This document shows, piece after piece, positions 32,965-45,500 of a stretch of 64,000 nucleotides of DNA. Both the position numbers and the translations under genes were made by a program. Within the stretch, counting starts at the first letter, position 1; each line of letters begins with the position of its first letter. The stretch covers positions 118,230 to 182,229 of the forward strand of contig MEHQ01003197.1 of assembly GCA_008828725.1 (NCBI GenBank), in the 5' to 3' direction. Under the pieces are notes generated by a model. It searched no databases and was not told where the DNA came from. It saw only the letters and a program-made list of their open reading frames with translations. This stretch comes from Saccharina japonica. Taxonomy: Eukaryota > Sar > Phaeophyceae > Laminariales > Laminariaceae.

Positions 32965-34129
32965 TATATCTTTATTTTTTGTCCATCCCATTTATTATCT
33001 TTGCCCTTCTTTTTCTCTCTTTAGTCGTAACTCAGATCCGGGGTCTCTTGAGACCTATGCCAATGGGAAAGCAAAGTTACCCTAAAAAGTTAGATTTCCT
33101 AAGATCCCCGCCAGATTTTTCCAGAACAAGCTTGCTATGGGACCGATTCTTAAAACGGAACATTCCCAACTTTTGGAAAAGCCCGAAAAAGGCAATTATC
33201 GGGCCGATGTTGGGACAAGATCGGCTTGAGAAAAACTCAGGCGGATGTTAGTTCGAAACGGCGAGATTCCGAGTCCTCGACAGACATGGATCGACGAAAC
33301 CAACGACTGCGTCATGAATTCTGAACGCGGTGCGCTCGTTACGGGCTCCGACCCATCCTAGGGTCACCGTGTTCACACGATGGCCGGTGATATGTGGCGG
33401 GCGCTGGCCAGGCGTCTGATAAACAAACAATTGGCTGCCGGTGTGCATAAAACAGATGACAAATTTTCTCGATCCGTCTCAAATGGCAAAAAACAGCTTT
33501 TTTTCGGGTTTGGGAGAAGAGCGTAGGACGCCGCCGGTAATCTCTCGCCTCCTAGACTATGGATCCACCTTATACCTTCGAGGCCGTCATCTACACTCGT
33601 TGGCCTTGCCCGACCCGAAGCGGGTTGGCCGTGGGCTGAGTCTATGTTGAGATCGAAGGTCTATCGTCGCACGAGCTGATTTTTATCAGGGTGTTGACGA
33701 TGTGCAGCGAGAAAAGGCAAATTGCGCCGCCTGCAGCCGTTTGAAAAAAAATAAGAAAAAAATCAAACTTTTTTTCCCTTTTTTTCCCACAGCGGCGGTA
33801 CGAGCGGATCTTCAGCCTGAAAATTCCAGGCAAATATTTCAAAGATCGATTTCCAACTTTGCTTCCCCATTGGCATAGGTCTAAGTAGGCTCTTCTCCCC
33901 CCTCCCCACTACGGTACTTGCCTTACATTTTTATCGCGAGAAGATTTCAGCACTCTCTTCCCTCGTCGACTTGCGTCGGATTCCGCCTACCCACGCCACG
34001 AAGGCGCTCTCAGCAATTGGTTCCGTTTTATGTTTTCAAATAAAGTAGAAATCTCACCACGGTGGGATTCGAACTTGGGTACCAATGCCAGTAGTCTTTG
34101 AAGCTGACCACTAGTCTACCGGGGCGACC
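32965..34129 (-). mobile_element. tRNA-derived SINE split by a TIR insertion
   Basis: The tail half (32,965-33,045: TCCATCCCATTTATTATCTT, CGTAACTCAGATCCGGGGTC) and the head half (33,883-34,129) are colinear parts of one SINE. The head half has the B box AAGTTCGAATCCC and begins GGTCGCCCCGGTAGACTAG on the minus strand. The split falls in the conserved phrase GGGGTCACTAAGTAGG, where an 832-bp TIR element has entered. Confidence 0.8.
33051..33882. mobile_element. Non-autonomous TIR element inserted in a SINE
   Basis: Ends are inverted copies of AGACCTATGCCAATGGG-AAGCAAAGTT, about 28 bp with one or two mismatches. The interior has no transposase-like frame, so it would depend on a helper elsewhere. 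The target duplication is ambiguous (CTTG/CTAAG-like), which prevents a superfamily call. It is younger than the SINE that it splits. Confidence 0.75.
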
Positions 34130-36170
34130 GGCTTCTAATGGAAGCTAGCGGCAGCAGCTGACAGCTAGCAGCAGAGCAGCAGTAGCAGCTCAGCATCAAG
34201 CAGATTCCAATTTTGCAACTTTCAATTTTGGGACCGGCTATTCTTCTCGTGCTGCTGGTGCTCCTGCGTTTCTAGCCTACGCGGGTGCCACCGCGTCGGC
34301 GCGCTATACCCGCTTCAAGCACGCCCAGTGCCCGATTTGGAAGGCCGGCATATAGACCGTGTCGACCTCACATCGCTCCGCCTCCACTGCTGCAGTGTTG
34401 TTAAATTGATATGTTACACTAAAGCTGTCACGCTGTCGCGAGCGACAACGAGTAGTCATTTCGGAACGATGCATCTTCCACGACGTCACCAAGTGGGCGC
34501 AGTGCGTGCCGTAGGGAAGCCGCAGCCCGCTAGCTGCCCGCCGGAACAACCCAACGCCACTCGTCCGCGTCATACTCCAGCCTACGCCTTCCGAGCCTCA
34601 GCGCGTTCAGTGGTTAGTTGTCCTGTTGTGTCTATACAGAGCATACAGAGCAGCAGCGCTTGTCGGGTTTGTAGTTTGTAGGGTACGGCTAGGTGTGGAT
34701 GAGGCCTGGTGCGTCGGGTGAAACCTCGGTGTATTATAGTCAAGAAACAGAGAGAAATTACGTCAAGAACCGCAAATTCCGACCAAATATTGACTTCCGT
34801 TAAGTATGATATGAATATGACTGCCTTTCGTTTTCAGAAAAACACTCATAACTCTTCCTACAATACCTTCGGGGGAGTTGTGGGCAAGGTTTTTTCTAAA
34901 AACGGTTTTGCGCAAACCCGCTGTTGTAATACCTCGTACTCGTATGTAGTACTTCATATAATACGACCTGGTGATATAAAAACCCTTGTGCGCAAACCCG
35001 CTTTGAATACTCGTAGCCCTTCATACAAGGCTGCGCTCCGCGGGCGGGTATACGCCGCCCGCTACCCTCGCTCAAGGAAGTAGACCAGACAGAAGACGTT
35101 GTTGAATCGGGACAGTACGACTTGCAAATGCCAAGAGGTCGTCCGTGCAGAAAAAAAACTATCTCGTTCCGTCTAAGGCGAGTCATCATCGGTCGCGGAT
35201 GCTGCTGTGTGCGTAAAGCACCACTTATTTTTTTTTATATAAATCGAACAAACAAAGAAAAGAAGGGTTTCCAGGACCGACTTTGAATAAATGCGGCAAA
35301 CTCGAGAACGAACAAAAGTTTGAGAACAAACAGAAATTGGTGATGCTGTCGCATTTCGGGCGAGAAGTCCAGACACAGTCCATCAGCATCTTTCAGCCTT
35401 GGCAAGCACCACTCTCAGAGCAATGACAATGATGCATACAGCCTCGTAGATTTGGTGCCATCTCGTTCCGTGTAAGGCGAGTCATCATTGGCTGCGCATG
35501 ATGTTGCGTGCGCAAAGCACCACTTTTTTTTTCGGATGAATGGAAGAAATTAATCGAAGCAACAAAGAAGAAAATTAATTCCAGGACCTATCCCGGAAAA
35601 TATGTTTTCCCATTGGCTATTAAGAGCTGAGAGTAGGCTGAGAAGCCAGGGAAGCGTCAAGTGTCAAGGCTGGCTTCCGAAGTGGGGGAGACACTTGTAT
35701 GCATGTTTATAATACGGCCTGGTGATATGTGATTAGGGTAAGGACAGTATGTTACAAGACAATGATGTAACAATACCAATACTCTGTTACGTACGGGCCT
35801 TTTTAACAAGGAAACCAAACAATTGGACTGAATTTTGTCACTTGGAATCGAATTGACTTTGCCTGTGATTGGTCGATGAATTAATCACCAAGAAGGCATT
35901 TTCATTTTTTGGGGGCGAGGGAAATTCGATTATTAACAATCGAAATTTGACGAAGTCCCACAATACTTTGGGGGAAATTGAACTGAATTTGATGAGTTGA
36001 TCCAAATTGACACGGCATATTCCCACTGGGGCAACATCCTCGAAGCAGTCCGTCGGTTGTTTTGGCTTTGTCGACGACCACGGCGGAGGCGATAAATCGT
36101 AAACCTCAACGAGCGGCTACCGGGGCAACAGCCGCGCCCACGCCCCGGAGGTAGCGTCTATAAAAATACA
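34130..36170. other. Non-coding region with a ~125-bp direct repeat
   Basis: No supported gene. A block starting ATCTCGTTCCGTGTAAGGCG occurs at about 35,160 and about 35,460. Both copies continue through GCGTGCGCAAAGCACCACTT and a T-run to TTCCAGGACC. The phrase GCGCAAACCCGCT also occurs twice, at about 34,910 and 34,990. Confidence 0.5.
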
Positions 36171-36174
36171 ATGG

Positions 36175-36575
36175 CGCACACCCAGCAGCAGATGCCATAG
36201 GCCAACCACCAGACAGGTCGTGTATTCCACGGTCGTCGTGATCGCTCGCTCGTGGTGTGCTTCATGTTGTCCTTTTTCGGGAGACACTTTTAGCTTATTG
36301 TGCCCCCAAACAGTGCCTGGGGATATCATGAGTATTGAGAACACGAACCCGTCTGTCTGCTGTATGTCGGGCGAGAAGCGACGACCGGCGGAACTACTGC
36401 CTGCACACACCACGGCAGTACGTGCCTCAAGACAAGCCCTCACGCTGGTCTGGTATTCTGCAGTCGCTGTCATCGCGCGCGTTATCATGCTTTATATTTC
36501 CGGGAGGCACTTCTAACTTTAAAGTGCACCCGGGGGTGTCGTTAACTGTAGTGCCGCTGGGGGCACTTGTGGGCA
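36175..36575. repeat. Tandem ~210-bp repeat of the CCCGGGGGCAC family
   Basis: Two partial tandem units related to those at 56.58-57.33 kb. Shared phrases include TATCGGGCGAGAAGCGACGACCGG-type sequence, CCCCAAACAGTGCCTGG and GGTCTGGTATTCT. The downstream edge has GTGCACCCGGGGGTGTCGTTAAC, matching the edge of the second locus. Confidence 0.7.
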
Positions 36576-38204
36576 CTTTTACCACGTCATTTTGTTTGAG
36601 TGTCCTTTCGAAATTACACCACGTTGGGAGGTGCATCCCGCCTCTTTACCATGTCGAAAAACAAAACAAAACAAAAACTCTTTGGAAACAGTGCGCGGTC
36701 TTTCACCCGGCGCGCAAGTCTTTAATAGTATTACTAGTATGGCACCTTGACGTTGCCTGACACTCATGATACGGTGGAGATTTTCCTTGCTTCCAGGGAT
36801 CGTCTGAGGCTTGAGCTTTCCTGCGTTATGACTACAGGTGGGAACCCAACAATACAATTCGACAACCAATCCCAAACCGGCCGTTTGTACAACTGTACCC
36901 CGGTTGTGGCGTACCCTGTCCAACTACGTGGCCTAACGCTAAGCCGTAAAGAAGAGAACAAGGGAGTGAATCGTACCTTGATGACACAGGCTCCTCCCAC
37001 ACGTGAGATATATACGGGCCGTATCGTTCTATCACAAACCCGGGTCGTTTCGTAGAGTATGGGTATCAGCGACTGCTCCGCAGAGCAAGCCATGCCTATG
37101 TCGAGGAAGCATCCATGAACACCTAACAACAATGCCTCGCCACACAACACCCCAAACCCCCGTAGACCAGAACCAACCACCGCAGTACGACAGTATCACA
37201 GCCCCCAAACTCGGTGCGAGGCACGACAGGTCCCGAACAACTGCGCATCCCAAATAATCACAATGCATTGCCAGGGTAAAACGGCAATGACAAATTCATT
37301 GAACCGTTGCCAGGGGTGAAATGGCAACCCGAAATTCCATACACAAAAATTGACAAGGTATTGACAAGGTAGAAAAGGCAATCTCAATACCAAACATCTC
37401 AATCTCGATGCCAATAGAGATCTCCCAAGATAAAGCGCGACAGCTGTAGTAACTACGTACGGGAAGGCAGAAATCCAACAAATGAGAATACCAGGTATGC
37501 TGGTAAAACCTAAACCAAACCTTGAAGCAGAATCAATCAACACCGTTTTCACTTAAATACCTTACCGCCCGATAACATCGCCCCCCTTGTTGTGTACTCT
37601 ATTTGAGCCTGAGCAGAGCAACAGCACGTCTCTGACACGGAACAATTAACATCGAACTATAGCAGCCCCCCTGCTAGATACTCTCCACGGGAGCATGCAA
37701 AAAGGCAACAAGGGACGTTGCTGTGGATCGATCACAGTACAATGACCATAGGATGCAATCTGTGTAGTTGTAGAACCGGGTTGATAAAGATGGTTGTGCC
37801 TTCGCATACCGCTCACTCTTGTCTCTCATATGTTATCCTTGCCCGCGAGCGGCTCTTTTCAACATCAACCATATTCTGCTCTTCCAAGCACCAGCACGAG
37901 AGTCCAACCACAACCAGCGAAAGCTAGGCCTGTGCTACCTCCTGCCAAGGGCGTACTAACACGATACCCGAACACTCCCGTCCTTGAACCACCTCTGCTT
38001 CACCCGCGCCTGAAGCTCCGGCAGCAGTGTCCGTGACGCACCAGCAACAGCAGCGCGTAACCCCCTATGACTCTTTTAGATATTTAGATCAAGTGATACG
38101 AAGTATGTAAACAATAAGGGTATTATTTATTTCTACGCGTTGCGAAGCATATACTTGGTACTCGTATCGTACTATTTAATAGTACTTGTATATATGTATG
38201 TATT
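36576..38204. other. No confident feature
   Basis: No supported exons, repeats or RNA genes. Overlapping open frames on both strands around 36,750-37,270 look compositional. Confidence 0.4.
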
Positions 38205-38489
38205 TCTCCATCCCACTTATTATGGTCACCCTTCTTCCCTCTCTCCTTCCTAGTCAATCCAAAGTTGCAAAGCAGACTCTCCTCCTTCCTCCCCACTACG
38301 GTTCGTGCCTTGCATTTCTATCGCGAGAAGACTTCGGCCCTTTCTTCCCTCATCGACTCGCATCGAACTGCGCCTACCCACCCTATTAATAGGCGCTCTC
38401 AGCGAATAAACTCAAAACTACGACCCACGAACTCCAGCACCAATTCTTAGTAGCATTCGAGGGTACCACCAGACCACCGGGGCGATCGG
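38205..38489 (-). mobile_element. tRNA-derived SINE, near full length
   Basis: On the minus strand it begins CGATCGCCCCGGTGGTCTGG and has a B box (GAGTTCGTGGGTC). It carries CTTCTCGCGATAG and ends CATAATAAGTGGGATGG. It lacks a long A-tail and is more diverged in the middle than the 29.2 and 40.5 kb copies. Confidence 0.8.
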
Positions 38490-39561
38490 CCGGCCGGATT
38501 ACAACCTTATTATCACCCCCCGGGGTATATACCTGACTGGAAGTGTCATAATGTACCATATTTCTCAGTAGAATTTTACTGCCAGTACATACTGTGCCAG
38601 TGTCCAGCCCTACAGCTTGCTCTATCCCCCCCCTGATGCCAGAGTGGGTGTGCTAGTTGTACCATTTTTTCCCTGTCGTATAGACCGCTGTCACCCCCTC
38701 CAAGACAACCCCCCCCGTTCATAAATAAAATAAAAACATGCCCTACAATATCACCGGGATCTACTGGACATCACTTTACCGCAGGAAATCACCCGGCTTT
38801 TTTTTTTTAGGCCAAAATACGGTATATAGCCGGTCTAACCGGTGAACTGCCGGTCTAACCGGTGAACTGCCGGTTTTATCCAGTAACCAGCCACAGCCGG
38901 TGTAGGCAGAAACACCTGCCGTTTCATATAAAACTGATAACTGATTACTCAAACATACCCTCGTACGCCTGGCGGGCTTCCAAGAACCGCCATTGACCGT
39001 TTGTTTCTTAAACGGTGCCCCCCCTCCACTTGGGAGTCGGGGGGGGCAATAATCGGAGTTCCTGCTTTCAGGAGTTATGGCATAGGAAGGCTATGTCACG
39101 CTCGTCACGCACAAGAAACCCGCATACCAATATGTCTCGTCTTTTTTGGCACTGGGACACAAGAAAACACGAAAAATACGGCGTGATTCGTCGCTGATTA
39201 CATATCGCAGGCCCGGCATACGTTGGGTTGCGATTTTTGCCGACCTTATGTATTCGGTATAAAAACCAAAACCAACCCAACCCAACGTTAACACAAAAAA
39301 AGGGGCTTGTATTTGTTCAAAGTACTCCAACTACCGGTACGTACATAATTGCTGTTAACTACGACACCCGAATGATGGAGGTGCTGAAACGTCAACCAGT
39401 GCGCGCGTCTCGCTTACCCCCCCCCTTCTATCCCAATCGTTCTGCGAAGCTACGTACGCAGACTCTGCCCGCACGAGTTACTCTGCATCGATAGTGCTTT
39501 CCTTATCGGAAACCTACCGATCCATGATGATGTATCACCATCACGGCACTGCAGCTTGTTC
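38490..39561. other. Spacer with a short tandem duplication
   Basis: Contains two tandem copies of GCCGGTCTAACCGGTGAACT at about 38,830-38,870, a unit that is itself partly palindromic (ACCGGT). Otherwise there is no supported gene. The part next to 39,561 should hold the 3' untranslated region of the following minus-strand gene. Confidence 0.5.
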
Positions 39562-42500
39562 TTACCCAAAAAACTCGTCGAGCAGCGCGAGCCCCTCGGT
39601 GATGCCCTCGCTCAGGCTGGTAGCTTCACGATAGCGCAGCGAACTTTGGGTGCAGTGGTCTGACGCCTCAAACGCGGCCGCTCTGGTTCTCACCCGTTTC
39701 CCGTAGGCCGGAGAATCAGGCCCGCCGTCCACGACAACGTGAGGAGTACCCATCAGCAAGGCGAGGATGCTGGCATGAAGCCTGTCACAAATAATCACCT
39801 GTGATCGTGCCGTTCAAGAAAGCATGTGCGACCATATATGTGTCAAAACAAGTAACATGAACAATATGAGGACAAGGTCCATCTATCCCTGAGGAGCTAC
39901 AGTAGCTTCAGTAGTGGTCAAGCCCTAAACCTGTCCTGACAAGTGGCCCTGGATGGGTTCAGCCTTGATGCTCTTCTGGGACGTTCGTGTTTGCGTTCGG
40001 GTATTGGACCGATATGGGCTACACATCTTCATTGCGTACACGGGGTGGGGTTGGTCGTTTATGCCAAACCGATACAGCGACGTACACACTTTTGAGAGAG
40101 AAGGGATGGACAAGGAGGGGGCAGGGAAGGCATTTTCATGCTGCCGAGATTTGTTTCTGATCACCTTCGCAGTTGAGAAGAACCGAACGGAGGCGTCAAC
40201 AACGACGCCATGCCGCATGGAAGGCAAGTTTTTTTCCGAAACACGGTGCTTGTAGAACAGCGTCTCGCTGGTGGGGTTGCCCCCCCAGTCTCCCACAAAG
40301 TACTTCAGGTCAGGGGCCATCTTTGCCATCCCGTCGTGGATTGCCTGCGCACCTTTTGTCTTTTCAATAGCATCAGCGGAGGTGAGGAGGGGGGGGGAGG
40401 GGGGGGGGTGCTTCGTATTAATGTATGGCCGTAGTCGTATCGGCTGGAGGAGAAGGCAGCGGGTTGCACCGACGCGTATTCCAACTCTGCAGCGGAATCC
40501 GACGCAAGTCGACGAGGGAAGAAGCGCTGAAATCTTCTCGCGATAAAAATACAAGGCACGTACCGTAGTAGGGAGGGGGGAGAAGAGCCTACTTAGTGAC
40601 CCCGGATCTGAGTTACGACTAAAGAGGGAGAGAGAAAAGGAGGGCGAAGATAATAAATGGGATGGACAAAAAAATAAAAAACTAAAGTACACAAGTATGT
40701 GGTCTTCGGGCTATAGAGTACACCCAGACAGGCGAAGGAGACGTCATGGTGGGCATGATGGATATTGAGGGAGACGACCGCATAAAAATACCATGCGATG
40801 TTTCGTGCGTGGCGTGAAGCTGTGGTCAGAAAACAACGTAATGTGCTGTTCCCTTTCCCCTTTCCACGCCAACGCTGCGTCACACTCTGTGCCTCGACTG
40901 TGACTCGCACAATGCGCAACGGAGTAGTCCATAACTGCTGTGCAGTGTGCAGTGACCTACCAGATCATCTCCGCCTTCCTTGTCGAGGCGGGCCAGAAAG
41001 AGGATGTCGTATTTGAATTTATCGAAATCCACCCGAATTAACGGTCCCAGCAGAAAGGCCACATCAGGGACAAGTCGAACGTCAACCCCGGGGTACCTAC
41101 ACAGACAGGCGATGTGATGGGTCGGCGGGTGGTTTGCGTCATGAACATGTGGACCGCAATAACTCCAGTCAGAAGTCAGAAGCCTCTCAAAGAGGTTCTT
41201 CAGAAGTTGCGAGACTCGACGTCTTGCCAAACGTTGAAGAGGAGACATATCGTAATAATGGAATAATGGGAGAGATCGATTTGCGCTTCTTGCCCGCCAC
41301 CTCCCCCCCCCGCCCCGCGCGCCTCCGATACTGTTTATTCGTCTTACGCCTCCTAGACAGACGAATCTTGATCTGAGCTCTCCGGTGTTATGCAAGATTG
41401 CTCACCCGCAGCTACAGCTGCATACGCACAGCTGAAAAAAAAAACTCTTACCAAGTACTGAGCTTTCTGAAGGCACAGCTACTGTGCAAGAATATTGGTT
41501 TTCGTTTTCTATACTTGTGCTCCCAAAACCTCGGGGCAGCGAGGAAGGTCGCTGTACCGTAGGTCAGGTAGAGCAAGTAATACATGAAAGGGTGGATAGC
41601 AAGGTACAAAGAGTGCCGTAGAGGGTAGAGAGTCACTCCGAAGTCATTGATCTTCTATGAAGTACTTCCTGTTCGCTGTTCAATGAATAGCACGTATAAA
41701 CACTTTACGAGTATCAAAATGATCGTTTTCGTCAGGACGACGGCAACAGCACAAGAGTAGTTAACTTGCCGCGAGAAAATGACTAAAAACATTTATTGGG
41801 TCGGTCAGTGAATGGCCTGTACAGTACATCTACGAAGAGCCGTAGAACGTTAACGTTGCCGAGTTGGTGAAGGAGGGGTACACGCTCAACTATATCAACC
41901 GCTATTATCTATTTTTCGCGCCGTATTTTGTCTGCTCCAGCTGTCTGAGGTTCTGCGGGCACAACTCTAGCAATGGTCTACCAGGGTATCTATCTTCTTA
42001 CACGGCTGTCACTGCAAAGCTCGCCAGTACAATCGGTACCAGCCTCAACTGCAGCAGCTACCTGCGGGTTCACAATCTTCAATACGCGCATCCACAACAG
42101 GCTATGAGATTCGTTTCAGGCTTGGCGCTAGTACATGGCCCATCGGAAAGCGACGCCTTCGGGGACCCACAACCCAAGCAACTTTGCGTAGACCCTTTTG
42201 TTTTCTTTTCACTCCCGAATGTTCAAGTCTAACGGTCGCCATATGCCCAGGAGTATCGCGACAAGCGTCGGTACCGCGTTACAAACAAACTCACATCACT
42301 TTGGCTGTTTCGAATGAGTCTTGTTGCCTGAACAGGAACGTGATTCGCGTGGTCGGGTGCTTGGCAGCGACGATTTCTGCCACGATCTTCTCGTCCTTCT
42401 GCGGAGTCAAGGTCCGGCAGGTTTAAGGGTGAGAGAGCCCAAATGGCGGCATTTCATCACCAACACGAAGCGGGCTTGGATTGTTATTCGCGTATGGGCG

Positions 42501-45500
42501 TCTGTGCGCCACTAACACACGCTCGAACAGTGATAATATATAACTCTACAGTGGTCACATTCCTCATTTTTTCACAAGGCCTCACTATGACGTAGTCGAA
42601 GAGGCGCTCGGTCGTTGCACTAAGGATCGTTTTTATAGAATAGTTTTTTTCCATCATTTCCAATATTTGAAGAAAAAAAAATGAGGAAATCTTGGAAATC
42701 TTGGAATTTCTTCAGAGAGAAAAGTGTTTGGAAGGCTTCACGTTCCAATAAATGGGGGAAAAAAATGGAAAAAATGGAAATCTAGAAAATTGCGCGAAAA
42801 CAAAAATGTTGGAAATTCACGTAGGAAATTTAGGGAATATTTGGCTCTGATAAGAATGGCCCTAACCTGCTATCAGTATCGTCCAACCCATCTCTCGGTC
42901 CGTCTGTAGGCATTCTGTTCGGCAAAAAGAGTCCGAAGTTAAACCAAGGTCGACTAAAGGAATTCCATACCGCCAACACGAATTGTGCGCTTTTTCAGGT
43001 AGTGTACGTGTCAGCAAATGGGCTGGCTGCTACGTAGGAGTGGAAGAAAGGGGAAGTATTTCTCCTCGCCCTCCCAATGATGCGAGATGCTTTCACCTTT
43101 CGAACATCCTCGTCGTAGAACTTCAGAGAGTTTGGCATGGTGATGATGTTCATGTCGGGTTGGTGAGAAAACTTTTCCATGTCGCGCAGCCTCAACCGGT
43201 GGTGCTGCGGCCAAATATCTCCCCTTGAGAGCGGTGAGGTGCGGTGTTGATACGAGTGAGTACGAATAGCAGGTATATGGTCGTGAGCGTCCTGTCAGCA
43301 CTGTAAGCAACTTTCGTTCGCGACTGCTATCATATGTGCGTACCGCTGTAAACCACGTTACACGAGTGTTCTTTGAAAAAAAAAAAAGTGCTATATATCG
43401 AGTTCATGCTACCTGCTTACTGACAATGCACTCCAAAATGAGGACACATCAACCACAACGAACGGATGGATCGTTGCGATCGTTTAAAGGGACACACCAA
43501 CCTCTAGATATCTAGATAGTGTGCATACCAGTTGCCACCGCCATGGAACATGACTGTCGCATTCCCCCGGAGTAACTTCTGAACCTCTTTGTTGTCGCAC
43601 GCCTGCATCATCGTTCCAGCCACCTGTACCAATCACCATCAAACCATCCATAACAAGCGCGCAAAATTCCAGACAAGGGATGGTCGTGCAACAAATTGTT
43701 GCTTTCTATCACAGCACTGCGCACCAGGCGCCGGGCCCTGCATTATTGAACTTTTCAAATTTGGATAATTGGGAATGAAGACAATCGTGACCCTAATGAT
43801 CATGAGCCACCGGTTCCATAGCAGGAATCCTCCTCGTTCATATGGTGGGTCACGTCATGATTTGTGACACCTCAAACATACCTGGTATTGCAAGTAGGCG
43901 GTCACTTCTTACGTGTCTTGTACGCCCCGGCCTTGTCACGGAGTACTTTCTTTTTTACTGCGTAGGTGTGGGACCAGTTCTTAAGGGGTTGAAGGAGCAA
44001 TTTATTCCGCCACGCGTCTGTACGAAACAAGGCGTACTTTTTTCTCTTTTTTTCTGCTCTTCGTAAGATTCCTGTGAAATTCACGTAATTAGTAACTCCG
44101 CTGGTATGTTATTAAATGGCTTATGTACCATCAACAGCTTTATGGACTGATCGAGGATCGACACGTTTCTAGTTCGGTCAATTTACTACCATCAACAGCT
44201 GTATGGACTGATCGAGGGTCGACGCGTTCCTACTTTGGTCAACAAAAGTCGGTTCGGATTTTCATCAATGGGTTAAAAACATACTACGATAGTGTCTTAT
44301 ATAACATTAAAAGTACTTTTAGCTCCTTCCTGGTTGTTATGCCTTTCGTTCCTCAAGGGCTGAATAGACTTCAGCATTTCAACTGCTGGTGGGCCTTTCG
44401 TTTCGTTTCCAACTGCTGCTGGGCCTTTCGTTTTTTGTTCACGCCAGCAGTCAGCACAACGCCACAGCTGTTGTTAAAAAAAACAAAAAATCATAGAGGT
44501 ATATAGGTACAAGGTATTTGCAATCGGCAATCGGACATAATGCTCGATCGAGGTTGCATGCAGCGTGCTGACAGTAGAAGCAGCAGCAGCAGTAGCGGCA
44601 GCAGCAGCAGCAGCAGCAGCAGCAGTGCCCGAGGTGTGAAAAGCTTCCATAGCAAATCATTAGTTTTGTTGTTGCTCCTGATGCTGCAGCTCCACTCTTC
44701 GCTGGGAATACGCACTGCTGCTGCTGCGGCTTGCTGCTGCAGCTGCTGCTGCTTGCTGCTTCTGCTTCGCGCATTGCTTCTGATACTGCAGCTGCTCGCG
44801 GCGTGTACCGGTGCTGCTGTTGCTCTGGCTCATGTGTTGCTGCTCCTGCGTTGTCTCTGCTGTTGTTGCAGCTGGTGTTACTACTGATGCAGCACTAGAG
44901 GTTGGCCCCTTAGGGTACCCGCCACGAACGGGTACCCGCCAAATTTCGGAGGCCGCACCCTACTCTACCCGCCGGGTATTGCCATTTTGACGGGTACCCG
45001 GGTGCACGGGTACCCGGATAATTTTGAAGTTTGATTCTTGTTTCGGTGGCGCGATGAGTGGTGATGGAGTGGATAAATATGTATTTTATTGCTGCTCGAT
45101 ACAGAAACGGTTACTTACAAAGATATTTGTTTTTCGGTTCGATACTCAAGCCGCCTGATTTGCGTTCTATTGTACATAACTCTTGCTTATAGGCATGTTA
45201 TTAGGGGGCTGGTGTGTTTGGGGGCTTGATTAAAATTGTACAAACACCGGGACGCTGGTCAACGAACCCCCCCATAGAAGACTGCAGCACTTACCTGGTG
45301 TAAGATGGAAGCAGTATCCGTCAAAGGTGAGTGCCTAGTGTGTAGTGCTCGTTTAAATCGGTTTTCGAGAGTATTATGGAAGAATAATGAATCGGGGTTC
45401 CGCAAAATGGACAGGTACCCGCTGGCGTTCCTAAGTTTCTACGAGCATGTTGCGTACCGATTATATGTCCGTCCCGGTCAGAGTCAAGTGTTGAGTGTGT

